Shown piece by piece: positions 1-8,703 of a stretch of 64,000 nt of DNA. Both the position numbers and the translations under genes were made by a program. The notes below the pieces were generated by a model. It had not been told where the DNA came from. It was given only the letters and a program-made list of their open reading frames with translations, and ran no database searches. The DNA lies in NCBI RefSeq assembly GCF_001913705.1, contig NZ_MKQD01000065.1, forward strand, positions 62,001 through 126,000. Reading direction: 5' to 3'. How positions within the stretch are numbered: position 1 is the stretch's first letter; each line of letters starts with the position of its first letter. Source of the DNA: Thalassotalea sp. PP2-459 (GTDB taxonomy: Bacteria; Pseudomonadota; Gammaproteobacteria; Enterobacterales; Alteromonadaceae).

Positions 1-1
1 A

Positions 2-154
2 AATCATGCGTCTTTTGACCAGCGAAATTACGGCTTTAAAAAACTTAGCGATTTATTTGCTGCAATTGATTTGTTTGAAATGAAGCAAACTCATGGCTCA
101 GCAACATGGGTAAGGGATAAGAAAAAGGTAAAACATAAGGAAGCTAGTCAATAA
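2..154 (+). CDS. C-terminal fragment of NYN/LOTUS (OST-HTH) domain protein, cut by window edge
   Basis: An open frame runs in from the left edge and stops at TAA 152-154; the visible 50 residues include the stretch FDQRNYGFKKLSDLFAAID followed by a WVRDKK-like ending. This matches the typical last part of the OST-HTH/LOTUS winged-helix domain at the C-terminus of LabA/DUF88-type NYN-domain proteins, which are predicted PIN-like RNases with an RNA-binding tail. The catalytic NYN domain would lie outside the window and is not seen. The stop codon overlaps the ATG of the next gene (TAATG), so the two genes are probably co-transcribed and perhaps translationally coupled. The family assignment rests only on the C-terminal motif. 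Confidence 0.6.
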   Translation, partial: NHASFDQRNYGFKKLSDLFAAIDLFEMKQTHGSATWVRDKKKVKHKEASQ

Positions 155-936
155 TGATGTTTGGAATTGATGTAAAAGTTATTGCGGCATTAATCGCACT
201 GTTTGGGGTTCTGATAGCCTCAGCTTTAAGTGCAGGAGCTTATTTTTATAAAGTGAGAGCTGAGGCAAAAAAGAGCGCCCGAAAGTCACTCTATTACTTA
301 CTAGAAATTAGGTACTTTATTCTGACTTCACTGTTTAACCCGGATAAGGAAACTGCATTATACATTGAACATTACTCCGAACACCTTACCGAAAAAGGCA
401 TTAAGCTTTCAAAAAGTGACTTTGACGATGTGCTTGTTGATTTAATTCGTGGGTACTTTGAGAGCATCGTTTCGACCGTAAAAATTAAGGCAGAAGCTGA
501 CTTAATAAAACCCTATGAAGAATCACTTTTGGAGCTTGCTGGCGTTAATCCAGTTTTATCATACAGCCTCAAGGGCAAGGAAACTCTAGCAAAGCTAATT
601 AGCCAAGCGAGTCAGTATAGTACGTCCGTTCCTAACAATATTGAGTTACCAAAAGGGATGGAGTGGATGAATGATCTTGTTGTTGAAATTTCCAATGATA
701 TGTCGGAAAAATCAACAGAGGACTCTATAGCTCAATTGGAAGACGATATTTTGGCTCTTTCTAAAACTTGTGGCTCCAAAACACATAAAAACACCAAAAT
801 CGTGCTGGAAAACCGTTTGACCTTAAAAAACAAAGATATGTTTATTGAACTTGATTCTTATATGGATCAAGTAATTGATAAAATGGTGTCAGCATATAAG
901 AATCAACTATCTGAAACTAAGCTCCAAAAAAACTAG
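154..936 (+). CDS. Membrane-anchored protein of unknown function in a candidate conflict operon
   Basis: I do not recognise a family for this 260-residue protein. One hydrophobic segment at about residues 8-32 is followed by basic residues (KVRAEAKKSARK), suggesting a single N-terminal membrane anchor with a cytoplasmic, mostly helical and charged remainder. The start ATG at 154 overlaps the stop of the upstream NYN/LOTUS gene, and an AAGGAAG Shine-Dalgarno-like stretch lies upstream at about 137-143; a second ATG at 157 is an alternative start. Its position ahead of another membrane protein, an MBL hydrolase and a protease-NTPase suggests it belongs to the same functional unit, but that is inference. 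No catalytic motif was seen. Confidence 0.7.
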   Translation: MMFGIDVKVIAALIALFGVLIASALSAGAYFYKVRAEAKKSARKSLYYLLEIRYFILTSLFNPDKETALYIEHYSEHLTEKGIKLSKSDFDDVLVDLIRGYFESIVSTVKIKAEADLIKPYEESLLELAGVNPVLSYSLKGKETLAKLISQASQYSTSVPNNIELPKGMEWMNDLVVEISNDMSEKSTEDSIAQLEDDILALSKTCGSKTHKNTKIVLENRLTLKNKDMFIELDSYMDQVIDKMVSAYKNQLSETKLQKN

Positions 937-1033
937 ATCATTGTGGTAAAAAACGGGAATCTGGTTTGCTAATAGAATTTACAGTAAAGTTGTTTTAATT
1001 AATTGATCTTATTAAAAGGTATAGAGGATTGGA

Positions 1034-1687
1034 ATGTCTCATCAACAAGTGAATTTTGAACAGCCGGAAGAAGAATTGGACTCAACCTCATCTATTTTTG
1101 AAATTCCGGGTGTATTGAAGCTTGCGGTAACACTATTTTCATTAGCGATAATTACCATCTGTATTTGCCTAACTCATCAATATATTGGTGCACCAAAACA
1201 ATATGCTTCGCCAAAAGACCTTGGATTAAGCTCAATATTTCTTTTTTCGATTGTAGCTTTATTTGTTGTATGGATACCCTGGGGTAAAATGGGAATTCGT
1301 ATTTCAAAAATTGGAGGAATTGAGTTCAAGGAAATAGTACAAGAACAAGCTTCAGAGCATGCTGAAGAATTAAGTTATTTAGAAGATCGAATTGAGTCTT
1401 TGGAGGCTCATATTAGAAATCATGATGGAATAACTGAACTTACAGAAAGTTTTCAAGAACCGCAGCTTAGGGAGCAATTAATTAAATTCCTAACCAAATA
1501 TAACAAATGGGCATTTTCCCCTTCCAGGATTAAGGCGTGGGGTTCTCAGCAACAAGGGTTTTCCGGGCTTTCTTCTTATGAACACCCGTTTATAAGGAGC
1601 ACTTTGCAAAAGATGGTCTCCGAAAAGTTGCTCGAAACTAGAATTAGTAAGAAGGGCAATACGCTATATCGTATTGCTGTTAGTTAG
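1034..1687 (+). CDS. Two-helix membrane protein with coiled coil and possible C-terminal winged helix
   Basis: The 217-residue protein has two hydrophobic segments (about residues 28-48 and 65-84), a charged coiled-coil-like stretch (about 103-132, rich in E, L and I), and a C-terminal part of about 65 residues. The pattern of that last part (helices around FLTKYNKWAFSPSRI and STLQKMVSEKLL, then a KKGNTLYRI beta hairpin) resembles a winged helix. I do not recognise a named family. It ends 8 bases before the MBL gene, so the two are very likely in one operon. The layout, a membrane anchor with a cytoplasmic coil and a small interaction or DNA-binding-like domain, would suit an adaptor or sensor; this is inference. 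Confidence 0.7.
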   Translation: MSHQQVNFEQPEEELDSTSSIFEIPGVLKLAVTLFSLAIITICICLTHQYIGAPKQYASPKDLGLSSIFLFSIVALFVVWIPWGKMGIRISKIGGIEFKEIVQEQASEHAEELSYLEDRIESLEAHIRNHDGITELTESFQEPQLREQLIKFLTKYNKWAFSPSRIKAWGSQQQGFSGLSSYEHPFIRSTLQKMVSEKLLETRISKKGNTLYRIAVS

Positions 1688-1695
1688 ATTTATCT

Positions 1696-2709
1696 ATGAC
1701 GTTAACTATTACCAGCTTCCAAGCAAAATATGGCGATGCTTTTCTTGTCGAAGAGCCTGATAGCAGTGTAAGCTTTTTAGTGGATTGTGGCTTCAAGCTA
1801 ACTTATAAAAACCATATCAAGAAAAGAATTAATTCTGTAAATTTCATAATATTAACGCATTCTGATGAAGATCATATTAATGGCGCTTTTCCTTTAATTA
1901 ATGACTATCCTGAAAAATTTTCTTTAGACAAAGTCTACGTAAACTCTCCTGAATCGATACCTGCTCCTAGAACTAATGGCGATATTTCGATAAGGCAAGC
2001 CAAAGATCTAATGACTTTGCTTAAAGAAAAAGAAATACCATTTGAAGGACTAATCCAAGGGCAGACTATTAATCTTTCTAATGAGCTATCTCTAGACATT
2101 ATTTCTCCAACTAAAACTGAGTTAGATTCTTATTATGAGAAATATAACAGCCAAGTTGGCACCACACTTCAGATCACTCACGAGACCGATATATCACAAA
2201 ACGTAACAACTAAAACTATTGTAGAGTGGGCTAAACAGCCAGATTCATTCCCTAGAACGTCGGATGATGTAGCTAATGCAAGCTCCATTGCTTTCGTCCT
2301 CAATTTTAGAAATAAAAAAGTGCTTTTTTTAGCTGATTCGCATCCTGAAGTTATTACCAACTATCTAATCAAACAAGGCTATTGCCAAAAGAAAAAAGTA
2401 GAGTTCGATTACATTAAGTTATCTCATCACGGTAGTGCAAAAAGCATATCAAAGAAGCTAATAAGTATGATTAGTTGTAATAATTATATAATTAGCACCA
2501 ATGGTGGTAAGGCGAGGAGCAAGCACCCTAGTGTTGAGACTATTGCAAAGCTGGCCATTCTCGTTGATAGGAATGGAAAAAGTGAAATTAATTTTTACTT
2601 TAATCATTCTGTTGCCTCAATAGAGGCAAGAAATGGCCCTTTGCTGACTGCAAAGGAACGAACTCTGTACCTGATAAATTACATAGAACAAAATGAGATT
2701 AGACTTTAA
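1696..2709 (+). CDS. ComEC-like metallo-beta-lactamase-fold hydrolase
   Basis: A 337-residue MBL-fold enzyme. The N-terminus (FQAKYGDAFLV, then FLVDCG near residues 27-32) is typical of the ComEC/Rec2-like MBL branch. The metal-binding motif HSDEDH is at residues 55-60, a later aspartate lies in VLFLADSH, and a histidine pair lies in LSHHGS, so all expected metal ligands appear present. Members of this branch are predicted nucleases or phosphodiesterases; the substrate here is unknown. There is no signal peptide or membrane segment, so it should be cytoplasmic, unlike true ComEC. The stop TAA (2707-2709) shares its last base with the ATG of the protease-NTPase gene, indicating tight co-expression with that protein. 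Confidence 0.85.
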   Translation: MTLTITSFQAKYGDAFLVEEPDSSVSFLVDCGFKLTYKNHIKKRINSVNFIILTHSDEDHINGAFPLINDYPEKFSLDKVYVNSPESIPAPRTNGDISIRQAKDLMTLLKEKEIPFEGLIQGQTINLSNELSLDIISPTKTELDSYYEKYNSQVGTTLQITHETDISQNVTTKTIVEWAKQPDSFPRTSDDVANASSIAFVLNFRNKKVLFLADSHPEVITNYLIKQGYCQKKKVEFDYIKLSHHGSAKSISKKLISMISCNNYIISTNGGKARSKHPSVETIAKLAILVDRNGKSEINFYFNHSVASIEARNGPLLTAKERTLYLINYIEQNEIRL

Positions 2710-5700
2710 TGAACCACCTTACATTTATGCCCCGTACTACGGTTCAAATTTTTAAAGAGTCACGTTATCAAGGCAGTGCTGTGCTCGTCAAAGTTAAGAA
2801 CAAGTTTTATGTTCTAACCGCTGCACATGTAGCATTTGGTAAAGAATGTAATCTTTACACTGATGCTCTTAGTTCAAGTTTAACTTACAAATCAGAATCA
2901 ATAGGGGAGCTAACTTTTGTTAGACAACTTGGGAATCTAGATATATACAAAACACACGACATTTTGGCTGTCGAAGTTAAAGCTAATTGTGAAAGCTTTC
3001 CTGATATTCATTTTACTAGTGATACAAATAACCCTAAATTGGAATTTATATTTAGAGGAAGTGCTAAATCTGAAAGTGGCAAAATATACTCAGTAAAGCC
3101 ATGCATCAAAAATGGAATTAGTGGAAAAGATATTCATTTAGAGATCCCTGTTAAAGATTACACTGATTTTGAAGGTGAAGCTGGTGCAGTGGTCTTACAG
3201 GGATTCTCCGGTAGCGGAGTGTTTATACATGACGACAACTCAAGCGAGGCTTTTTTAACATCAATAGTGAAGTCTGTAAGCGCCGATAATTTTGTTGGCG
3301 TTAATTGTACCTGTATATCTTTATATAAAGAGTACTTGATACCTGAAATTAGTTTATTTGATAAGCTTCAATCGTCACACAATCAGCTCACTAATGGGCT
3401 ACATCAATATATTACTGAGAGCAATACTCCGGATATAGAAGCTTTGTCGCATTCAATTGCCCAAAACGTTATCTCTAAGATTGTACCCGAAGACTTTTCT
3501 GCTAACTCAGACTTGGTTATATCACGTATATCTACTTTCAGTTCAATCCAAGATGTTCCGTTACCTACAGCAATCGCATCAAGAACTAATTTAATTGATA
3601 GTATTACCTATTCTCTTAATGAATATGGGACGGCATGGTTGTATGGTTCTGCTGGAGTCGGAAAAACAGTAGCAGCGAAAATGGCAGCTAAGAATATAGG
3701 TGGAAGTTGGTTTGGAGTGAATTTAAGAGGGTTAGATTCACAAGAAGTTTGCCAAATACTAGCTAGCCCATTAGTTAGTCCGGGAAACCAAGAAATTAGA
3801 GGCATTTTATTAGATGATTTCGATTACACATGCGATTCTATTATTTACGAGAAATTAATTAGCCTTCAAAATTCTTGTCGAGATGCAAATATCTATCTGG
3901 TTTTTACATCATCGAAATCAATTGACGAAGATTTCCTCTTTTCTACTAACCTTCCGCCAGAAGTTGAACAAAAAGTTGATGACTTTACGGAAATAGATAT
4001 TAAAGAAATTTTGTTAACCTTTGGTGTGACTGAAGATTATTGGGTACGATATATACATATGTCTTCAGGGGGAGGGCATCCTCAGCTAGTAATTGCAATG
4101 ATTCAAAGTATGAGGAAGAACAAATGGAGTCTAGAAGAATTCCGAACCTTAAACTCACTGTTACAACAAAATGAAGCAATAGAGAAAGTTAAAAAGAAAA
4201 CAAGAGAGCGTTTGCTTCGTGAACTTCCTTCAAATGCGAGAAAGCTAGTCGAGCGAATATCTGTAATTACAGGTAGATTTGATAGGCACCTTGTTCTTGA
4301 TTTAGCTTTATTATCTCCAAAAATAGAAGACGCTGGGATTACCTTCGACCATCTAATAGGCTCCTGGATAGATCAACATGAATTAGATCGTTTTTCTTTA
4401 TCTCCCTTACTATCTAATTTAGCCGTTGCAACTTTAACTGAGGCGCAGCGAAAACAAATCCAGTACGAAATTGCAGACTCTATACTACGCACAAAAGTAA
4501 TTGACCCAATTACAATGAGTACCGCATTCATAGCTGCGTTTGCAGGTGAAAATAATGGAGCGCTAGCAATTTTATGCTACCCAGTTCTTACTACTGAGCT
4601 CAGTGAACTTCAAATCATTGCTCCACATTTAATAACGTGGACACTTTTTCGAACAGACGATTCAATTTATGCACATGATTCGAATATAAATATTATGCTG
4701 AGAGGCGCACAGTTAATACTTTTAACGTGTTTTGAAGACAAAAAAGACAAGTATATAGAAGCGTTTAATCGTTTTGAAATAGAATCTGATAACTCAGATG
4801 CTAAAGAGGTTGGTAGCTCAATATTAGTACGCATAATGATATACTCAAAGCTACTGTTATCTCATCCAAAATTTGGAAACTTACCAAATTGGTATTCAGT
4901 AGCTGCAAAGCTCAATGATCTATTAAAACGAAAAGAAGAATTACTTCCAGCGTCAATACCTCATAAGGAAATACCGACAAAAGTTGAAGGTATATCTGCT
5001 GTAGGTTTTTTGATCATTAATCAAATCCATCAAATTGAAACGATAGATGCACTAATCCCGTTATTCGAGTTTGTTGATACTTTAGATTCAGGAACAAGAG
5101 GGGAACTATTCGAAACAATAGAGCAAATTGATTTTGGTGTAGACGTTTTTGTCAGGGGGGCATGGTTAAATGAATATAAAAGAGAAACCATTGATTGCGA
5201 GAAGCATTCAGCCATATTCTCGGAACTAGAGCTTTTTGCAAACAAGTGGGAGTATAAGGAGCTTGCCTCAGTTTGTGTACAATTCGCTGCTATAATTTGG
5301 GATGAATCGGGAGGCCAAAAAGAGAAAGCTCTTGAGGTCATCGATTTAGGCATAAAGAAATATGGAAGCTCAAATGTTTGCTTAATAAGAGCGAAAGCAA
5401 AAGTGCTATTTAGAGCGAAAGATTTTGCTGAAAGTCTTCTTCTGTCAAATCAACTGACTGATTCGAATGCATCACTGACCAATGTGGATAAAGTATTTTT
5501 TTATCGCGACGCAGCAATATGTGCAGAGAATGAAAAGAGATATTCATTAGCAAGGAAGTATTATTTACTTGGGGTATCAGCTTGCAGAGAAAAGGTTCTA
5601 GTCGAAAATAAACCGATGCAAATAGGATTTCAAGCCGATGCTGCCCTAGCAAGTTGGCATAATGGTAATAAGGAAGAATGTATCCAAGATCTAGCAAATG

Positions 5701-6797
5701 TGCTGCTAGAACTTAAAAAACTAGATCCTAAGACCTCTTTGCAAGCAGCTCATTGCCATGCAATATCCCACCATATTTTACATATTTTATTGTGGCTTGA
5801 ACAAGAAGCAACAGGTAAAAAGAAGTTTATCTCTGCTGAAGAAGCCGTCTCAATATATCCTGGAATTGTTAGCAATCCTGAGCCTAGTAAGGACATAGAT
5901 AAAAAAGAGTTAACTCCTATAGAAATGGCTTGGTACATGCTTGCTTCTTTAGAGAATTATTGTTCATTAGATTTGGGAGTGTCGATAAAACTTAATGAAA
6001 ACTTACCCAATGGTCCAATAGCGGAAGGCGAGTTTTTATTAGAATCTTCTATACTTGAGAGGGCAATCAAAAAACCAGATGGTGAGTTGCTAATAAATGC
6101 TTTGAGGGGTTTTGTTTCAGGTCTAATTTACGTTTCAACTAAACGTGATATAAGTAATAGAAATGAATCAATAGAACCAAATTTCACATATCAGTCATTA
6201 CCAGAAGCAACAAGCGAAGATTTTGAACGTTTAAGTGATATGGTTGAGCACAACTTACTTGCCTTTGTTATCAGTTGTTCGTTACAAAACAAATGGGAAG
6301 AAGTTGATAAATTCGTAAAACAAATCTCAATACAACCAATAACAGTTATTCGAACAGAGTTAATTGGTATATTGGAAGGCAAGGATTTAAATACGACTGA
6401 TGCGATAGCTAACAACACCAAATTATTTATGAGGTTTCGTCATTATCAAAATTTAAGTCCTATTTACGTAATCATTGGGATATTTCAACGCACCTTATTC
6501 GCTATTCAGGCTGGTATCGATATAAGGCAATCACATTTAATAGCTAGGCTTGCATTTGAATCACTAAAAGGTAATTGGTTAGCCTTTTGGGCGCAACAAA
6601 GACATTTACTAAAAGATCCCGAGCATCATTTTACCAATATTAATAAAGCGTTATCTGTGAGGGGCTACTCATGGGACGAATATGTTTTGAATCTAATGAA
6701 AGCAATTTTACCTACATTAGATGTACCGGATGAGCCTGAAGTCGAAAGTTCTTTGAATGGATTGCTATCAAAAGTTCAAAGCAACAAGAAATTGTAA
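2709..6797 (+). CDS. Trypsin-like protease fused to STAND/AAA-like NTPase and helical repeats
   Basis: A 1362-residue multidomain protein. The N-terminal 220 residues look like a trypsin/HtrA-fold protease, with His40 in VLTAAHV, Asp84 in THDILAVEV and Ser167 in GFSGSGV as a plausible catalytic triad. A P-loop NTPase follows, with Walker A GSAGVGKT at residues 313-320 and Walker B ILLDDFD at about 366-372, then a VFTSSKS sensor-like strand and a winged-helix-like region. Residues of about 600-1340 are a long alpha-helical array with TPR-like segments around 880-1010. There is no signal peptide, so the protease should act in the cytoplasm. Protease-STAND-repeat architectures are typical of bacterial conflict proteins in which the repeats sense a trigger and the NTPase switches on the effector. 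It is translationally coupled to the MBL gene. The trigger and targets are unknown. Confidence 0.85.
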   Translation: MNHLTFMPRTTVQIFKESRYQGSAVLVKVKNKFYVLTAAHVAFGKECNLYTDALSSSLTYKSESIGELTFVRQLGNLDIYKTHDILAVEVKANCESFPDIHFTSDTNNPKLEFIFRGSAKSESGKIYSVKPCIKNGISGKDIHLEIPVKDYTDFEGEAGAVVLQGFSGSGVFIHDDNSSEAFLTSIVKSVSADNFVGVNCTCISLYKEYLIPEISLFDKLQSSHNQLTNGLHQYITESNTPDIEALSHSIAQNVISKIVPEDFSANSDLVISRISTFSSIQDVPLPTAIASRTNLIDSITYSLNEYGTAWLYGSAGVGKTVAAKMAAKNIGGSWFGVNLRGLDSQEVCQILASPLVSPGNQEIRGILLDDFDYTCDSIIYEKLISLQNSCRDANIYLVFTSSKSIDEDFLFSTNLPPEVEQKVDDFTEIDIKEILLTFGVTEDYWVRYIHMSSGGGHPQLVIAMIQSMRKNKWSLEEFRTLNSLLQQNEAIEKVKKKTRERLLRELPSNARKLVERISVITGRFDRHLVLDLALLSPKIEDAGITFDHLIGSWIDQHELDRFSLSPLLSNLAVATLTEAQRKQIQYEIADSILRTKVIDPITMSTAFIAAFAGENNGALAILCYPVLTTELSELQIIAPHLITWTLFRTDDSIYAHDSNINIMLRGAQLILLTCFEDKKDKYIEAFNRFEIESDNSDAKEVGSSILVRIMIYSKLLLSHPKFGNLPNWYSVAAKLNDLLKRKEELLPASIPHKEIPTKVEGISAVGFLIINQIHQIETIDALIPLFEFVDTLDSGTRGELFETIEQIDFGVDVFVRGAWLNEYKRETIDCEKHSAIFSELELFANKWEYKELASVCVQFAAIIWDESGGQKEKALEVIDLGIKKYGSSNVCLIRAKAKVLFRAKDFAESLLLSNQLTDSNASLTNVDKVFFYRDAAICAENEKRYSLARKYYLLGVSACREKVLVENKPMQIGFQADAALASWHNGNKEECIQDLANVLLELKKLDPKTSLQAAHCHAISHHILHILLWLEQEATGKKKFISAEEAVSIYPGIVSNPEPSKDIDKKELTPIEMAWYMLASLENYCSLDLGVSIKLNENLPNGPIAEGEFLLESSILERAIKKPDGELLINALRGFVSGLIYVSTKRDISNRNESIEPNFTYQSLPEATSEDFERLSDMVEHNLLAFVISCSLQNKWEEVDKFVKQISIQPITVIRTELIGILEGKDLNTTDAIANNTKLFMRFRHYQNLSPIYVIIGIFQRTLFAIQAGIDIRQSHLIARLAFESLKGNWLAFWAQQRHLLKDPEHHFTNINKALSVRGYSWDEYVLNLMKAILPTLDVPDEPEVESSLNGLLSKVQSNKKL

Positions 6798-7152
6798 TCT
6801 CTTTTTCTGAGCGCAAACCTAAATATTCTGCATGGTCACATTGAGTGTTCAAAAATGAAAGAGCTAATTTTACTTTTTGATTACAGTCTTAAGCAATATG
6901 CGCAGCCACGGTTGTAAATTTAATGTGGAATTTTCTGGTCGTGTGACCCATTTCTGATAATTTGTGACGATCCACAAATGTGTAACTGCCCATAATACTT
7001 GAGATTGCCAATCACTGAATGAGAATTAGCCCATCTAACATTTACTTTGATACGATACTGGACATTCTCCCCGCAGATATAAATATGCATGGTTTTGACA
7101 ATAAACATTACCAATTCATCGTTAGAGTTTCGAGCTGCTGTTTAGTTGAAAA
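6798..7152. other. Intergenic region downstream of the candidate conflict operon
   Basis: No convincing gene was found between the protease-NTPase and the dihydrofolate-reductase-family gene, whose ends converge here. A short hairpin (ATTTGTG 6960-6966 pairing with CACAAAT 6973-6979) is present without a following T-run, so it is not a clear terminator. No direct repeats, tRNA fragments or integrase remnants were seen, although this would be the natural right edge of an island. Confidence 0.5.
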
Positions 7153-7689
7153 TTATGATCTAAGTCGTTTAAAACGGTTTTGGCTAATACCATTAGAAAA
7201 CACTTCTGAATCAGTGCATATAAACTCAAGAGTATTTTCTTGTTGAGCAAATAGTGGAATACCACCACCTAACAGAACGGGAATAGTGGTAATTATGATT
7301 TCATCTATCAAATCTTCTTTTAGAAAGTTCTGAATTGTAACACCGCCGTCAATATACAAATTTTCATAGCCCTTACCTTTTAATTCTTCAGTTAATTTTC
7401 TTAAATCCCCATTTACCAAAGAAACTTTGTCTTCATAGCCTTTTGCTACAGCATTAAGTGTATTACTAAGAACGAATACTGGCTTTGAATACGGCCAATC
7501 ACAATCTAGTGTTAACACTAATTCTAATGTATTACGCCCCATGACTAAGGCATCAATACTTTCCATATGTTTAACAAACCCCATATCTAAGTTATCAGGG
7601 TTAGGAATTGCATGCAGCCATTCAACTTCATTGTTTTTATCTGCGATGTAGCCATCAATACTTGTTGCTATAAATACAATATTAGTCAT
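7153..7689 (-). CDS. Dihydrofolate reductase family protein (RibD C-terminal-like)
   Basis: A 178-residue single-domain protein of the RibD_C/dihydrofolate-reductase-like superfamily. It opens with the family pattern NIVFIATSIDGYIAD, has MGRNTLE near residue 50 and a glycine-rich segment VLLGGGIPLF near residue 140, all characteristic of YyaP/YwjB-type proteins. These bind NADPH; the physiological substrate is usually unknown, and true folate reduction should not be assumed. A GAGGT ribosome-binding site precedes the ATG. It is divergent from a TetR-family gene with a perfect palindrome between them, so it is probably the main target of that repressor. Confidence 0.85.
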   Translation of the reverse strand: MTNIVFIATSIDGYIADKNNEVEWLHAIPNPDNLDMGFVKHMESIDALVMGRNTLELVLTLDCDWPYSKPVFVLSNTLNAVAKGYEDKVSLVNGDLRKLTEELKGKGYENLYIDGGVTIQNFLKEDLIDEIIITTIPVLLGGGIPLFAQQENTLEFICTDSEVFSNGISQNRFKRLRS

Positions 7690-7727
7690 AGTTACCTCTT
7701 ACATTGATCTAAGATTAATTTCAAAAT

Positions 7728-7744
7728 ATTCTACACTGTAGAAT
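7728..7744. promoter_or_regulatory. Perfect 17-bp palindrome, probable TetR-family operator
   Basis: ATTCTACACTGTAGAAT is a perfect inverted repeat with 8-base arms and one central base, lying in the short gap between the divergent DHFR-family and TetR-family genes. Size and placement fit a TetR-family operator that controls both promoters; binding is inferred. Confidence 0.7.
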
Positions 7745-7778
7745 TAATTTGTAAACCAACATAAACTGAATAAATAAA

Positions 7779-8360
7779 ATGACGATAAAAAAAAGAGGCC
7801 GACCTCAAAAAGAATCAAAGGCATTAAGCAAAGAAGTGATAATAGAAACAGCTAAGAAGCTGATGATAAGTGGCGGAAAAATACCAAGCATTAGATCATT
7901 ATCTGCGGAACTCAATGTTGATGCGATGGCTATTTACTATTACTTTAAAAATAAAAGTGAATTGCTAGAAGAGCTAACAACATCCCTAATTTCTGAGATA
8001 TATCAACCGCAAAAAGATTTAGAATGGGAGGTAGAGCTACGCAAGCTTTCAAAGAGCTACATTGTACTTCTATACAAGTATGATGGTCTGTTGCAAACTT
8101 TACTGTCTATGAAGTCAGCAAGTCCAGCTAACGTTTTTATTAATAGATTTAAAATCATTATGAACAAGCTGAATATGAGTACGTCCATAGAAAATGTTTC
8201 GTTAAACTTACTCGCAGATTACTTACATGGCTTCTCTATTTCAATGAGTTGTGATACCACAGGTAAGTTAACCGTTGATGATATTGACGAATCTCTTGAT
8301 ATTATTTTCACTGGAATAAATGCTTATATAGCCAATAGAAAAGATAATTTAACACCGTGA
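7779..8360 (+). CDS. TetR/AcrR family transcriptional regulator
   Basis: A 193-residue regulator. The N-terminal helix-turn-helix is clear: a basic KKRGRPQK leader, then VIIETAKKLM, IPSIRSLSAELNVDAMAIYYYF and KNKSELLEEL, the hallmark layout of TetR DNA-binding domains. The C-terminal ligand domain (residues of about 75-190) is helical and resembles TetR_C-like domains. The ligand is unknown. It is divergent from the dihydrofolate-reductase-family gene, with the 17-bp palindrome at 7728-7744 between them, so autoregulation and repression of the neighbour are likely. No strong Shine-Dalgarno sequence precedes the ATG. Confidence 0.9.
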   Translation: MTIKKRGRPQKESKALSKEVIIETAKKLMISGGKIPSIRSLSAELNVDAMAIYYYFKNKSELLEELTTSLISEIYQPQKDLEWEVELRKLSKSYIVLLYKYDGLLQTLLSMKSASPANVFINRFKIIMNKLNMSTSIENVSLNLLADYLHGFSISMSCDTTGKLTVDDIDESLDIIFTGINAYIANRKDNLTP

Positions 8361-8703
8361 CTTAAGTTTAATTGATTATCTCCTATGCGTTTACACCGGT
8401 CTAACGGTCGAGCAGAAAATCTTGGCTAATATTGCCGTAAATATGCTCCTGAATTTACAAAAGCTAGCTAATGTCGGCTATTTGTGAACATTAAGATTGC
8501 TGACTGAATATCAGGTATCATGATTAAAAAACAGAGAAATCGATAAAATCTCATTTGTTTTAGTCATTCACATAAACTACTTCAATATGAGATAGTCCCA
8601 AACATTATGCTTAGTCACACGTTATTTAAGCAAGTTTGTAAAATAATTGTTCATCCGTCTAAGTGGCCGTTAGCAATCCCATACAATGAAAGAAATATCG
8701 CTA
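8361..8703. other. Intergenic region between convergent genes
   Basis: No open frame, RNA or clear terminator was recognised between the TetR-family gene and the glutathione synthetase gene, which converge here. The sequence is AT-rich with no obvious repeat. Confidence 0.4.

Noticed and set aside
2709-3370. Reading the protease domain as an HtrA/DegP periplasmic protease
   Set aside because: There is no signal peptide or PDZ domain, and the domain is fused to a cytoplasmic NTPase.
6920-7114. 64-residue minus-strand open frame after the protease-NTPase gene
   Set aside because: No recognisable domain, no ribosome-binding site, and it lies in an AT-rich gap; not supported as a gene.
1-7152. 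Prophage or integrative element boundaries around the candidate defence genes
   Set aside because: No integrase, tRNA fragment or direct repeat was found on the right side; the left side lies outside the window, so an island remains possible but is not shown.
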